Assembly (NCBI RefSeq): GCF_000746525.1
Contig: NZ_CP009048.1
Span: 4,467,501 to 4,531,500, forward strand
Direction: 5' to 3'
Source of the DNA: Pseudomonas alkylphenolica
GTDB taxonomy: Bacteria > Pseudomonadota > Gammaproteobacteria > Pseudomonadales > Pseudomonadaceae
DNA: 64,000 nt
Shown here: one piece after another, positions 46,483-56,129 of the stretch
Numbering within the stretch: the stretch's first letter is position 1
How the letters are laid out: each line of letters begins with the position of its first letter
Made by a program: the position numbers and the translations under genes
The notes under the pieces: generated by a model
What the model was told of the DNA's origin: nothing
Seen by the model: only the letters and a program-made list of their open reading frames with translations
Databases searched by the model: none

Positions 46483-47634
46483 ATGACGGCCCCAGCCGAC
46501 CTTTCGCCTACCCTAGAACTGGCCTGCGACCTGATCCGTCGCCCCTCGGTAACCCCGGTCGATGCCGACTGCCAGAAACAGATGATGCAACGCCTGGGCG
46601 ATGCCGGTTTCATGCTGGAGCCGATGCGTATCGAAGACGTCGACAACTTCTGGGCCACCCATGGCACCCAGGACGGTCCGGTGCTGTGCTTTGCCGGTCA
46701 CACCGACGTAGTGCCTACCGGCCCCGTGCAGGCCTGGCAGAACGATCCGTTCGATGCCCTGATCGATGCCGACGGCATGCTCTGTGGCCGTGGCGCCGCC
46801 GACATGAAAGGCAGCCTGGCGGCCATGGTTGTTGCCACCGAGCGCTTCGTCGCCGATTACCCGAACCATCGCGGCAAGGTCGCCTTCCTGATCACCAGTG
46901 ACGAAGAAGGCCCGGCCCACCACGGCACCAAGGCGGTCATCGAACGCCTGGCCGCGCGCAAAGAGCGCCTGGACTGGTGCATCGTCGGCGAACCGTCGAG
47001 CACCAGCCTGGTTGGCGACGTGGTCAAGAACGGCCGTCGCGGTTCGCTCGGCGCCAAGCTGACAGTGCGCGGCGTGCAGGGCCATGTGGCCTACCCGCAC
47101 CTGGCCAAGAACCCGATCCACCTGGCCGCCCCGGCGCTGGCGGAACTGGCCGCCGAGCACTGGGACGAAGGCAATGCCTTTTTCCCACCGACCAGCTTCC
47201 AGATTTCCAACCTCAACTCCGGCACTGGCGCTACCAACGTGGTGCCGGGTGAACTGACGGCGCTGTTCAACTTCCGCTTCTCCACCGAGTCGACGGTCGA
47301 AGGCCTGCAAGCCCGCGTCGCGGCGATCCTCGACAAGCACCAGCTGGACTGGCACGTCGACTGGGCACTGTCCGGCCTGCCGTTCCTGACCGAGCCGGGT
47401 GACCTGCTCGACGCGGTGTCGGCCAGCATCAAGGCGGTCACCGGTCGCGAAACCAAGGCCTCGACCAGCGGCGGCACCTCCGATGGACGCTTCATTGCCA
47501 CCCTCGGCACCCAGGTGGTCGAACTGGGTCCGGTCAACGCCACCATTCACCAGGTCAACGAGCGGATCCTCGCCAGTGACCTCGACGTGCTGACCGAGAT
47601 CTACTACCAGACCCTGACCCGGTTGCTCGCCTGA
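46483..47634 (+). CDS. dapE: succinyl-diaminopimelate desuccinylase
   Basis: DapE is a di-zinc M20 peptidase-family enzyme that hydrolyses N-succinyl-L,L-diaminopimelate to succinate and diaminopimelate. The 383-residue protein has the first metal motif [12 protein letters not shown], the bridging [11 protein letters not shown] and the catalytic [12 protein letters not shown]. The dimerisation domain lies in the middle. GGAG is 9 nt upstream of the ATG at 46483; the frame opens ten codons earlier. rlmA starts on the last base of its stop codon (TGATG). Confidence 0.97.
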   Translation: MTAPADLSPTLELACDLIRRPSVTPVDADCQKQMMQRLGDAGFMLEPMRIEDVDNFWATHGTQDGPVLCFAGHTDVVPTGPVQAWQNDPFDALIDADGMLCGRGAADMKGSLAAMVVATERFVADYPNHRGKVAFLITSDEEGPAHHGTKAVIERLAARKERLDWCIVGEPSSTSLVGDVVKNGRRGSLGAKLTVRGVQGHVAYPHLAKNPIHLAAPALAELAAEHWDEGNAFFPPTSFQISNLNSGTGATNVVPGELTALFNFRFSTESTVEGLQARVAAILDKHQLDWHVDWALSGLPFLTEPGDLLDAVSASIKAVTGRETKASTSGGTSDGRFIATLGTQVVELGPVNATIHQVNERILASDLDVLTEIYYQTLTRLLA

Positions 47635-48446
47635 TGCTCATCTGCCCTATCTGCAGCGCAGCACTGAGTACCCTCGACAACGGTGTGGCCTGCCCGGCCG
47701 GGCACCGTTTCGACCGGGCCCGCCAGGGTTACCTGAACCTGTTGCCGGTGCAGCACAAGAACAGCCGCGACCCGGGCGATAACCAGGCCATGGTCGAAGC
47801 CCGCCGCGACTTTCTCAATGCCGGGCACTATGCCCCGGTGGCCCGTCGCCTGGCTGAACTGGCCGCCGAGCGTGCCCCGGCGCGCTGGCTGGATATCGGT
47901 TGCGGTGAGGGTTACTACACCGCGCAGATCGCCGAGACACTGCCCGAGGCCGATGGTTATGCCCTGGACATCTCCCGCGAAGCGGTCAAGCGCGCCTGCA
48001 AACGCAACCCGGCACTGACCTGGCTGGTGGCGAGCATGGCGCGCGTGCCGCTGGCCGATGCCAGCTGTCAGTTCCTGGCCAGCGTGTTCAGCCCCCTCGA
48101 CTGGCAGGAAGCCCTGCGCCTGCTCGCCCCGGGTGGCGGCCTGATGCGCGTCGGCCCGACCAACGAGCACCTGATCGAGCTGCGTCACAAGCTCTATGAT
48201 GAAGTGCGCGACTACGCCGACGACAAGCACCTGGCGCTGGTCCCGCCCGGCATGCAGCACGCCCATAGCGAAACCCTGAAATTCCGCCTGAGCCTTGTCG
48301 ATGGCAAGTCCCGCGCCGACCTGCTGGCCATGACCCCTCATGGCTGGCGCGCCAGCGCGGAAAAACGAGCCCGCGTCATCGAGCAGGCCGAGCCTTTCGA
48401 GGTCACGGTATCGATGCGTTACGATTACTTTGTGCGCCAAGACTGA
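47634..48446 (+). CDS. rlmA: 23S rRNA (guanine-N1)-methyltransferase RlmA
   Basis: RlmA methylates N1 of G745 in E. coli 23S rRNA, in the exit tunnel region. The 270-residue protein has an N-terminal zinc site of four ligands (CPICSAAL, then CPAGHRFD), followed by the SAM-binding motif LDIGCGEGYYTAQIAE near residue 87 and a class I methyltransferase fold. It overlaps dapE by one base, and the pair is conserved in Pseudomonas. Confidence 0.93.
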   Translation: MLICPICSAALSTLDNGVACPAGHRFDRARQGYLNLLPVQHKNSRDPGDNQAMVEARRDFLNAGHYAPVARRLAELAAERAPARWLDIGCGEGYYTAQIAETLPEADGYALDISREAVKRACKRNPALTWLVASMARVPLADASCQFLASVFSPLDWQEALRLLAPGGGLMRVGPTNEHLIELRHKLYDEVRDYADDKHLALVPPGMQHAHSETLKFRLSLVDGKSRADLLAMTPHGWRASAEKRARVIEQAEPFEVTVSMRYDYFVRQD

Positions 48447-48454
48447 GCACACCC

Positions 48455-48471
48455 GGAGCCCCCCCCCCCCC
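48455..48471 (+). promoter_or_regulatory. ribosome-binding site separated from ATG by 13 C
   Basis: GGAG at 48455-48458 is followed by an unbroken run of 13 C (48459-48471) directly before the ATG at 48472. The 13-nt spacing is longer than the usual 5-9, and homopolymer runs slip in replication, so the spacing may vary between cells. A sequencing artefact in run length is also possible. Confidence 0.6.
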
Positions 48472-48849
48472 ATGCGCCAACCCGATATCGAGATTTACCT
48501 CAAAGACGCCGACGTCGACCACAAACAGATCGCTGCCTGGCTCAGCGAGGCTCTCGGCCCTTGCAGCGACTGGCAGCAGAAAGGTCAGACCTACAAGTGC
48601 AAGGCCGGTAACATTCCGGTTACCTGGTTACCGAAGGCTGTAGGCAAATGGAACAGTCTCTACCTGGAAAGCGACCAGACGCCGTGGGCAGACGACATCG
48701 CCTGCGCGCGCGCCGCCTTCGCTGCACTGAACGTCGAAGTGCGTTGTGCACCGGGCAGCTGGGTCGAGGAAGAAGGTGAAGAAGATGCCGATCGCTGGAT
48801 CCGCATCAGCGCCGACGGTGAAGAGGAAATCACCTGGCGTACCAGCTGA
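48472..48849 (+). CDS. conserved small acidic protein of unknown function
   Basis: The 125-residue protein starts MRQPDIEIYLKDADVDHKQI and has no signal peptide or membrane segment. It is acidic near the C-terminus (WVEEEGEEDADRW) and contains several Trp residues in a regular spacing. I do not recognise a family with a known function. It follows rlmA after 25 nt on the same strand and is closed by a strong terminator. Translation may depend on the length of the poly-C tract just before its start. A longer frame from 48340 lies in rlmA and is not supported. Confidence 0.8.
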   Translation: MRQPDIEIYLKDADVDHKQIAAWLSEALGPCSDWQQKGQTYKCKAGNIPVTWLPKAVGKWNSLYLESDQTPWADDIACARAAFAALNVEVRCAPGSWVEEEGEEDADRWIRISADGEEEITWRTS

Positions 48850-48861
48850 AGCCGGCTCTAC

Positions 48862-48906
48862 GAAAAGGCCCGTCCCGGTCGTCCGGCGACGGGCCTTTTC
48901 GCTTTT
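48862..48906 (+). terminator. intrinsic terminator after the dapE-rlmA operon
   Basis: A 13-bp perfect stem (GAAAAGGCCCGTC/GACGGGCCTTTTC) with a 13-nt loop is followed by GCTTTT on the plus strand, 12 nt beyond the last stop codon. It closes the dapE-rlmA-48472 transcript and faces the cold-shock gene. Confidence 0.88.
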
Positions 48907-48937
48907 GGGCCCAGGCTCAAGGCCCGTGGCCCGGCGC

Positions 48938-49147
48938 TTACAGGCCGATTACGTCTTCTGCCTGGAGGCCTTTCTGGCCTTGCGTCAGACTGTATTCGAC
49001 CTGCTGCCCCTCGATCAGGGTGCGATGCCCCTCACCGCGAATGGCGCGGTAGTGAACGAACACATCGGCCCCCCCTTCACGCTGGATGAAGCCATAACCT
49101 TTGGCGTCATTGAACCACTTTACACTTCCAGTCTCACGAGACGACAT
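48938..49147 (-). CDS. cold-shock domain protein (CspA family)
   Basis: The 69-residue single cold-shock domain binds single-stranded nucleic acid. RNP1 is KGYGFIQ (residues 15-21) and RNP2 is DVFVHY (near 28-33), and the start [13 protein letters not shown] is diagnostic. Members act as RNA chaperones or antiterminators, and not all are cold-induced. The gene is convergent with the preceding operon, and a leader with a strong hairpin precedes it. Confidence 0.95.
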   Translation of the reverse strand: MSSRETGSVKWFNDAKGYGFIQREGGADVFVHYRAIRGEGHRTLIEGQQVEYSLTQGQKGLQAEDVIGL

Positions 49148-49212
49148 CTGAACTACTCCGGGTTTTTATTTTGGAATCGCCTTGCAAGCGGAGGATCACC
49201 TTCCCCCGCCGA

Positions 49213-49243
49213 CGCAGCTTGAGGATTACTCCTGCAAGCTGCG
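49213..49243 (-). promoter_or_regulatory. long hairpin in the leader/promoter region of the cold-shock gene
   Basis: CGCAGCTTG and CAAGCTGCG form a 9-bp perfect stem, extended inward by AGGA/TCCT across a one-base bulge. It lies 66-96 nt upstream of the start codon, where cspA-type genes carry temperature-responsive 5' leaders. A TATACT box (minus strand, near 49250-49256) just upstream could be the -10, which would place the hairpin near the 5' end of the mRNA. Confidence 0.5.
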
Positions 49244-49368
49244 GACCGAGTATATGTCAGGCTTGAAATATTTTTTATGACTGCCCGAGATTTTGCTGAA
49301 CATGCGCAGATACGTCACACTAACCGGCTGAGCAATTACTCGAAAAAATCACCCAGAGCACACACTGT

Positions 49369-51855
49369 ATGACCCGTCCCCCCCTGCGCCGCCTGATCTT
49401 TGGCGCCCTGCGTCGCCTGTTGTACCTGTGGGTTCGCTCCGAGACCATCAACCAGTCGTCCTTTACCCTGAACCTGGATCGCAGCCGACCGGTGTTCTAT
49501 GCCCTGCAGTCGCCATCGTTGACCGATCTGGCGGTACTCGACCGTGAATGCAGCAAAGCCGGGCTTCCACGTCCGGTGCTACCGGTGGCGGTGGGCACCC
49601 TGCAAGAGCCAGCTGCGTTCTTCTACCTGACCCCCGAGCCGGACTGGCTTGGCCGCCAGGACAAGCGCGGTGCCCCGCCGACCCTGTCGCGGCTGGTCAA
49701 TGCAATCAGCCAGCATGCCGAGGAAGACGCTCAGATCATTCCGGTCAGCGTGTTCTGGGGCCAGTCGCCGGCCAGTGAGTCCAGCCCGTGGAAACTGCTG
49801 TTTGCCGACAGCTGGGCGGTGACCGGACGTTTGCGCCGGCTGCTGACCGTGCTGATCCTGGGACGCAAGACCCGTGTGCAGTTCTCTGCGCCGATTCACC
49901 TGCGTGAGCTGGCCCTGCACAACAAAGGCCACGAACGTACCGTACGCATGGCCCAGCGCATGCTGCGCGTGCACTTTCGCAACCTCAAGACCGCGGTCAT
50001 CGGACCGGACATCTCGCACCGGCGCAACCTGGTCAAAGGCCTGGTCCACGACCCGCTGGTGCGCCAGGCCATCGCCGACGAGGCCGAGCGCGAGAACATC
50101 CCCCTGGCCAAGGCTGAAGCCCAGGCCCTGCGCTATGGCAACGAGATTGCCTCGGACTACACCTATACCGCCATCCGCTTCCTCGAAGTGGTGCTCAGCT
50201 GGTTCTGGAACAAGATCTACGACGGCATCAAGGTCAACCATATCGAGCAGGTGCAGGGCATCGCCCCCGGTCACGAAGTCATCTACGTGCCCTGCCACCG
50301 CAGCCATATCGACTACCTGTTGCTTTCCTACCTGCTGTTTCGCAACGGCCTGACCCCGCCGCACATCGCCGCCGGGATCAACCTCAACATGCCGGTGATC
50401 GGCAGCCTGTTGCGCCGCGGCGGTGCATTTTTCATGCGCCGCACCTTCAAGGGCAACCCGCTGTACACCGCGGTGTTCAATGAATACCTGCACACCCTGT
50501 TCACCAAGGGTTTCCCGGTCGAGTACTTCGTCGAGGGCGGCCGCTCGCGCACCGGGCGCATGCTGCAACCGAAAACCGGCATGCTGGCCATCACCCTGCG
50601 CAGCTACTTGCGCTCATCGCGTACACCGATCGTCTTCGTACCGGTATACATCGGCTACGAACGTGTGCTCGAAGGCCGCACCTACCTGGGTGAGCTGCGT
50701 GGCGCGAGCAAGAAGAAAGAGTCGATCTTCGACATCTTCAAAGTCATTGGCGCGCTCAAACAGCGCTTCGGCCAGGTGGCGGTGAACTTCGGCGAACCGA
50801 TCCGCCTCGGCGCCTTCCTCGACCAGCAGCAGCCCGGCTGGCGCGAACAGACTCACGCCCCGCAGTTCCGTCCGGCCTGGCTCAACGAAACCACCTCGCG
50901 CCTGGGTGAAAAGGTCGCGCGCCATCTCAACGAAGCGGCGGCGATCAACCCGGTCAACCTGGTAGCCCTGGCCTTGCTCTCGACCAGCCGCCTGGCCCTG
51001 GACGAACGTGCCCTGGCGCGGGTCCTGGACCTGTACCTGGCATTGCTGCGCACGGTGCCCTACTCGCCGCACACCACCTTGCCGGAAGGTGACGGCCTGG
51101 CGCTGATCAGCCACGTCAAAGGCATGGGCCTGCTGGCCGAGCAGAGTGATGCGCTGGGTCGGATTCTGTACCTGGACGAACAGAATGCGGTGCTGATGAC
51201 CTACTACCGCAACAACGTCCTGCACATCTTCGCCCTGCCGGCGCTGCTGGCAAGCTTCTTCCAGAGCAGCTCGCGCATGAGCCGCGATTTGATCCTGCAG
51301 TACACCCGGGCGCTGTACCCGTACCTGCAGTCGGAGCTGTTCATCCGCTGGGAGCTGGACGAGCTGGACGCGGTCATCGACCAGTGGCTGGAGGCCTTTG
51401 TCGAGCAGGGCCTGCTGCGCTACGAGAATGGCGTGTACCTGCGCCCGGCCCCGAGCTCGCGCCAGTTCGTGCTGCTGACCCTGCTGGCCCGCGCCATCAC
51501 CCAGACCCTGCAGCGTTTCTACATGGCCACGGCGTTGCTGCTCAACAGCGGCCAGCACACGCTAAGCGCCGAAGAACTGGAAGACCTGTGCGTGATCATG
51601 GCCCAGCGCCTGTCGATCCTGCATGGCCTCAACGCCCCGGAATTCTTCGACAAAACCCTGTTCCGCCACTTTATCCAGACCCAGATCGAGCAAGGCGTAC
51701 TGCGCCCGGATGCCAATGGCAAGCTCGGTTACCATGAAAAACTCAGCGAACTGGCCGAAGGGGCGGCCAAGCGAGTGCTGTCGGCGGAGGTACGTTTGTC
51801 GATCCGCCAGGTGGCCTTGCACCGCAGTGAAGACACCACCGAATCCCCGGTTTAA
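49369..51855 (+). CDS. plsB: glycerol-3-phosphate 1-O-acyltransferase PlsB
   Basis: PlsB acylates sn-glycerol 3-phosphate at position 1 from acyl-ACP or acyl-CoA at the inner membrane, starting phospholipid synthesis. The 828-residue protein has the acyltransferase blocks in order: [12 protein letters not shown] with H310 and D315 (HX4D), then [23 protein letters not shown] and [10 protein letters not shown]. CdsA, two steps later in the pathway, is at 26743-27558. The ATG gives [15 protein letters not shown]. Confidence 0.96.
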   Translation: MTRPPLRRLIFGALRRLLYLWVRSETINQSSFTLNLDRSRPVFYALQSPSLTDLAVLDRECSKAGLPRPVLPVAVGTLQEPAAFFYLTPEPDWLGRQDKRGAPPTLSRLVNAISQHAEEDAQIIPVSVFWGQSPASESSPWKLLFADSWAVTGRLRRLLTVLILGRKTRVQFSAPIHLRELALHNKGHERTVRMAQRMLRVHFRNLKTAVIGPDISHRRNLVKGLVHDPLVRQAIADEAERENIPLAKAEAQALRYGNEIASDYTYTAIRFLEVVLSWFWNKIYDGIKVNHIEQVQGIAPGHEVIYVPCHRSHIDYLLLSYLLFRNGLTPPHIAAGINLNMPVIGSLLRRGGAFFMRRTFKGNPLYTAVFNEYLHTLFTKGFPVEYFVEGGRSRTGRMLQPKTGMLAITLRSYLRSSRTPIVFVPVYIGYERVLEGRTYLGELRGASKKKESIFDIFKVIGALKQRFGQVAVNFGEPIRLGAFLDQQQPGWREQTHAPQFRPAWLNETTSRLGEKVARHLNEAAAINPVNLVALALLSTSRLALDERALARVLDLYLALLRTVPYSPHTTLPEGDGLALISHVKGMGLLAEQSDALGRILYLDEQNAVLMTYYRNNVLHIFALPALLASFFQSSSRMSRDLILQYTRALYPYLQSELFIRWELDELDAVIDQWLEAFVEQGLLRYENGVYLRPAPSSRQFVLLTLLARAITQTLQRFYMATALLLNSGQHTLSAEELEDLCVIMAQRLSILHGLNAPEFFDKTLFRHFIQTQIEQGVLRPDANGKLGYHEKLSELAEGAAKRVLSAEVRLSIRQVALHRSEDTTESPV

Positions 51856-51866
51856 AGGAGTTACTG

Positions 51867-52265
51867 ATGAAAAAACTGTCCCTGATCCTGCTTGGCAGCC
51901 TGCTCGCCGCCTGCAGCAGCAACCCGCCAGCACCCAAGGCCAGCCTCGATGGCGAAGTCTTCTACCTGCAGCGTATCGCCCTGCCACCTGCCGCCACCCT
52001 GAGCGTCAGCCTGCAGGACGTTTCGCTCATGGATGCCCCGGCAGTGACCCTGGCCAGCCAGAACGGTCCGGTCAAGGGCAACGTCCCGCTGCCCTTCCAT
52101 CTGACCTACGACCCGGCCCAGGTCAAGCCTGGCCACCGTTATGCAATCAGCGCGCGCATCGAGCTGGACGGCAAGCTGCTGTTCATCAACACCGAACACC
52201 ATGGCGTCACACTTGATGGCAACGACCAGAAGTCGTTGCGCATCAAGGTCGATGCTGTTCGCTGA
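51867..52265 (+). CDS. YbaY-family lipoprotein
   Basis: The 132-residue precursor has a lipoprotein signal ending LLAAC, with lipidated C16, followed by SSNPPAP. The rest is a YbaY-type beta-sandwich (VFYLQRIALPPAATLSVSLQDVS, then PFHLTYDP and YAISARIELDGKLLF). In E. coli YbaY is an outer-membrane lipoprotein linked to envelope homeostasis; the exact role is unclear. It starts 11 nt after plsB with AAAGGAG upstream and is probably in the same operon. Confidence 0.85.
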   Translation: MKKLSLILLGSLLAACSSNPPAPKASLDGEVFYLQRIALPPAATLSVSLQDVSLMDAPAVTLASQNGPVKGNVPLPFHLTYDPAQVKPGHRYAISARIELDGKLLFINTEHHGVTLDGNDQKSLRIKVDAVR

Positions 52266-52298
52266 TAGCCCGCTCTGACAACTGATAAGGATGCTGCC

Positions 52299-52988
52299 AT
52301 GTTCCGCCCTGCTCTCACCTTCACCGGCCTGTGCGCCGGCCTGCTGCTGTCGGCCAGCGCACTGGCGCTGTCGCTCAGCGACCTGTCGCAGAAAGACGCC
52401 TCTGGCGGGCTGAAAGACGCCCTGACCCAAGGTGCCCAGGTTGCCGTGAAGCAACTGGGTACGCCCGGCGGCTTCAGCAGTAACCCGGATGTGCGCATCG
52501 AACTGCCGGGTAACCTCGGCAAAGTAGCGAAGAAAATGAAGCAGTTCGGCATGGGTGCCCAGGTCGATCAGCTGGAGGCCAGCATGAACCAGGCCGCCGA
52601 GGCTGCCGTGCCGCAGGCTCAGGCGCTGCTGGTCGATGCCGTGAAGAAAATGACCGTCGACGATGCCAAGGGCATTCTCGCCGGTGGCAACGATTCGGCC
52701 ACCCAGTACCTGAGCAAGACCAGCCGCGAGCAGATACGCGCCAAGTTCCTGCCGATCGTCAAGAAGGCCACCGACCAGGTCGGTCTGGCCCAGCAATACA
52801 ACAGTTTCGCCGGACAAGCGGCGACCTTGGGCGTGCTGGATGCCAAGAACGCCAATGTCGAAGGCTACGTGACCGAGCAGGCGCTCAACGGTTTGTTCGA
52901 AATGATCGCCAAGCAGGAAGAAGGCATTCGCCAGAATCCGGCTGCAGCGGCGACCGGGTTGGCCAAGAAGGTGTTTGGCGCGCTGTAA
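52299..52988 (+). CDS. DUF4197 family exported protein
   Basis: The 229-residue precursor has a signal peptide of about 23 residues (LCAGLLLSASALAL). The mature protein is mainly helical, with LSQKDASGGLKDALTQGAQVA and VDAVKKMTVDDAKGIL, features of DUF4197 as I know it. It starts 33 nt after the lipoprotein gene on the same strand. No function is established. A REP pair separates it from the convergent mexK-like gene. Confidence 0.85.
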   Translation: MFRPALTFTGLCAGLLLSASALALSLSDLSQKDASGGLKDALTQGAQVAVKQLGTPGGFSSNPDVRIELPGNLGKVAKKMKQFGMGAQVDQLEASMNQAAEAAVPQAQALLVDAVKKMTVDDAKGILAGGNDSATQYLSKTSREQIRAKFLPIVKKATDQVGLAQQYNSFAGQAATLGVLDAKNANVEGYVTEQALNGLFEMIAKQEEGIRQNPAAAATGLAKKVFGAL

Positions 52989-52990
52989 GC

Positions 52991-53058
52991 TATCGCGGGG
53001 CAAGCCCGCTCCCACAGGGATATCACACCCTCGGTGGGAGCGGGCTTGCCCCGCGATT
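52991..53058. repeat. REP pair (REPIN) between DUF4197 gene and mexK
   Basis: Two canonical REP hairpins face each other between two convergent genes. The right arm reaches the first base of the mexK stop codon. Confidence 0.93.
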
Positions 53059-56000
53059 CACTCCTTCTTCACCCTGAACCAGGCGGCATACAGCGCCGGC
53101 AGGAACAACAGCGTCAGCGCCGTCGCCACAATCAGCCCGCCCATGATCGCCACCGCCATCGGCCCGAAGAACACGCTGCGCGACAGCGGGATCATCGCCA
53201 GTACCGCCGCCAGCGCGGTCAGCACGATCGGTCGGAAACGCCGCACCGTCGCCTCGATAATCGCCTGCCAGCGGTCCAGTCCGGCAGCAATATCCTGCTC
53301 GATCTGGTCTACCAGGATCACCGAGTTACGCATGATCATCCCCGACAGCGCGATCGTCCCGAGCATCGCCACAAAACCGAATGGCTGACGGAACACCAGC
53401 AGGAACAGAGTCACCCCGATCAACCCCAGGGGCGCGGTGAGGAACACCATCACCGTGCGCGAGAAGCTGCGCAGCTGCAGCATCAGCAAGGTCAGCACCA
53501 CCACAATGAACAGCGGTACGCCGGCGTTCACCGACTTCTGTCCGCGCGTGGAGTCTTCCACCGTGCCACCGACTTCCAGCAGGTAACCATCCGGCAGTTC
53601 GGCACGTACCGGATCCAGGGTTGGCAGGATCTGCTTGACCAGCGTCACCGGCTGTTCCTTACCGTAGATATCAGCGCGGACGGTAACGTTAGGCAGGCGG
53701 TTGCGGTGCCAGATGATGCCCTCCTCGAATCCGTACTCAAGCGTTGCCACCTGCGACAGCGCCACGCTTTGGCCGTTGTCGGTCGGCACCGCCAGGCTTG
53801 GCAGGTTGGCAAGTTCGGTACGCTCCTGGCGGGTGCCGCGCAGGAGGATCTCGATCAGTTCGTTGTCTTCGCGGAACTGGCTGACCGAGGAGCCGGTCAG
53901 CGAGCTTTGCAGAAACTTCGCCAGGTTGGCCGTGCTCACCCCAAGGGCGCGGGCGCGGTCCTGGTCGATGTTGAGGTAGACCACCTTGCTCGGCTCTTCC
54001 CAGTCCAGGTGCACGTTGACCACATGCGGGTTCTCGCGAACCTTGGCCGCCACCTTGCGCGCCAGCGCACGCACCTGTTCGATGTGCTCACCGGTGACCC
54101 GGAACTGCACCGGATAGCCCACGGGCGGGCCGTTCTCCAGACGGGTAACCCGCGAGCGCAGGTCAGGGAACTGCTCATCGAGGGTGGCGATCAGCCAGCT
54201 GCGCAGGGCTTCACGCTCTTCAATGGTCTTGGCCAGCATCACGAACTGGGCAAAGCTGGCCGCCGGCAATTGCTGATCCAGCGGCAGATAGAAGCGTGGC
54301 GAACCGGTACCGACATAGGCCACGTAGTTATCGATACCCGCACGTTCTTTGAGCATCGCTTCCAGGCGTTTGACCTGCTCGGCGGTGTTGCTCAGCGACG
54401 CACCTTCGGCCAGTTTCAGGTCAACCATCAGCTCCAGACGTCCGGACGCCGGGAAGAACTGCTGGGGCACGAAACGGAACAACAGGATGCTGCCGATGAA
54501 CAGCGCGATGGTCGCCACGATCACCGTCTTGCGCCGTTCCACACACCAGCCCACCAGGCGCCGTACACGCTGGTAGAACGGCGTGCCGTAGGGGTCAGGG
54601 CCGCCCTCGGCAGTGCCGTCCTTGGCCGCATGCAGCTTGGCCAGATCCGGCAGCAGGCGCTGGCCCAGATACGGCACAAACACCACCGCAGCAATCCACG
54701 AGGCAATCAGGGCGATGGTCACCACCTGGAAGATCGAACGGGTGTATTCACCCGTACTGGACTGCGCCGTGGCGATCGGCAGGAAGCCTGCGGCGGTGAT
54801 CAGGGTGCCGGTGAGCATCGGGAATGCCGTGCTGGTCCAGGCGTAACTCGCCGCCTTGATGCGGTCGAAACCCTGCTCCATCTTGATCGCCATCATCTCG
54901 ACGGCGATGATCGCATCGTCCACCAGCAGCCCCAGGGCCAGTACCAGCGCCCCGAGGGAAATCTTGTGCAGACCGATCCCCAGGTAATACATGGTGGCGA
55001 AGGTCATCGCCAGCACCAGTGGAATGGCCAGGGCCACCACCAGGCCGGTACGCATGCCGAGGGAGAAGAAGCTCACCAGCAATACAATCGCCAAGGCCTC
55101 GACCAGTACCTGGACGAACTCGCCGACCCCGGTCTTTACCGCGGCGGGCTGATCCGAGACCTTGCGCAGCTCCATACCGGCCGGGAGATTTTGGGCAATA
55201 CGGGCGAACTCGGCTTCCAGCGCCTTGCCCAGCACCAGAATATCGCCACCGGGCTTCATCGACACCGCAAGGCCAAGCGCATCCTGGCCCATGAAACGCA
55301 TACGCGGTGCGGGTGGATCATTGAAACCGCGACGCACCTGAGCCACATCTCCGATACGGAAGGTGCGGTCACCCACCCGGATCGGGAACTGCTCGATCTG
55401 CTCGACCGTGTCGAAGCGTCCGCTCACCCGTAGCTGCAAACGCTCGCTGGGGGTCTCAAAGAAACCGGCGGTGCTGACAGCGTTCTGTTCTTCCAACGCC
55501 TGCTGCACGGCCGCCAGGGGCAACCCCAGAGTCGCCAGCTTGAGGTTGGACAGCTCGATCCAGATCTTCTCGTCCTGTAGCCCGAGCAGCTCGACCTTGC
55601 CCACGTCCTTGACCCGTTGCAGCTGGATCTGCACGCGGTCGGCGTAGTCCTTGAGCACGGCATAGTCGAACCCTTCGCCGGTCAGCGCATAGATGTTGCC
55701 GAAGGTGGTGCCGAATTCATCATTGAAAAACGGACCCTGGATGCCAGGCGGCAAGGTATGCCGGATATCCGCGACTTTCTTGCGGATCTGGTACCACAAT
55801 TCGGGGATATCGGCCGAGTGCATCGAATCGCGGGCCATGAAGGTGACCTGCGACTCGCCGGGGCGGGAGAACGAAACGATCCTCTCGTACTCACCGGTCT
55901 CCATCAGCTTCTTTTCGATGCGTTCAGTGACCTGGCGCGAGACCTCCTCGGCGCTGGCCCCCGGCCAGATGGTGCGGATCACCATGGCCTTGAAGGTGAA

Positions 56001-56123
56001 GGGCGGGTCTTCGCTCTGCCCCAGCTTGGTGTAGGACAAGGCGCCGACCACAGCCAGCAGAATCATCAGGAACAGCACAATCTGCCGATTGCGCAGGGCC
56101 CAGGCGGAAAGGTTGAAACCCAT
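53058..56123 (-). CDS. mexK: RND efflux permease, MexK-like
   Basis: This is the inner-membrane proton/drug antiporter of a tripartite pump. The 1021-residue protein has the RND layout: N-terminal membrane segment, large periplasmic loop, six segments, second loop and six segments. The proton-relay Asp pair lies in LALGLLVDDAIIAVEMM, near residue 400. Position (plsB, lipoprotein and DUF4197 on one side; TetR and rsmJ on the other) matches mexJK of P. aeruginosa, whose substrates include triclosan and erythromycin. No outer-membrane channel gene is present, as for MexJK, which borrows OprM or OpmH. Confidence 0.87.
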   Translation of the reverse strand: MGFNLSAWALRNRQIVLFLMILLAVVGALSYTKLGQSEDPPFTFKAMVIRTIWPGASAEEVSRQVTERIEKKLMETGEYERIVSFSRPGESQVTFMARDSMHSADIPELWYQIRKKVADIRHTLPPGIQGPFFNDEFGTTFGNIYALTGEGFDYAVLKDYADRVQIQLQRVKDVGKVELLGLQDEKIWIELSNLKLATLGLPLAAVQQALEEQNAVSTAGFFETPSERLQLRVSGRFDTVEQIEQFPIRVGDRTFRIGDVAQVRRGFNDPPAPRMRFMGQDALGLAVSMKPGGDILVLGKALEAEFARIAQNLPAGMELRKVSDQPAAVKTGVGEFVQVLVEALAIVLLVSFFSLGMRTGLVVALAIPLVLAMTFATMYYLGIGLHKISLGALVLALGLLVDDAIIAVEMMAIKMEQGFDRIKAASYAWTSTAFPMLTGTLITAAGFLPIATAQSSTGEYTRSIFQVVTIALIASWIAAVVFVPYLGQRLLPDLAKLHAAKDGTAEGGPDPYGTPFYQRVRRLVGWCVERRKTVIVATIALFIGSILLFRFVPQQFFPASGRLELMVDLKLAEGASLSNTAEQVKRLEAMLKERAGIDNYVAYVGTGSPRFYLPLDQQLPAASFAQFVMLAKTIEEREALRSWLIATLDEQFPDLRSRVTRLENGPPVGYPVQFRVTGEHIEQVRALARKVAAKVRENPHVVNVHLDWEEPSKVVYLNIDQDRARALGVSTANLAKFLQSSLTGSSVSQFREDNELIEILLRGTRQERTELANLPSLAVPTDNGQSVALSQVATLEYGFEEGIIWHRNRLPNVTVRADIYGKEQPVTLVKQILPTLDPVRAELPDGYLLEVGGTVEDSTRGQKSVNAGVPLFIVVVLTLLMLQLRSFSRTVMVFLTAPLGLIGVTLFLLVFRQPFGFVAMLGTIALSGMIMRNSVILVDQIEQDIAAGLDRWQAIIEATVRRFRPIVLTALAAVLAMIPLSRSVFFGPMAVAIMGGLIVATALTLLFLPALYAAWFRVKKE

Positions 56124-56129
56124 CGGGAC

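Noticed and set aside
43769..46483. A 904-codon minus-strand frame opposite ndvB
   Set aside because: It runs through a REP element into the ndvB antisense strand and its composition is typical of a shadow.
53034..55433. A 799-codon plus-strand frame opposite mexK
   Set aside because: It is antisense to a clear RND permease and begins inside a REP element.
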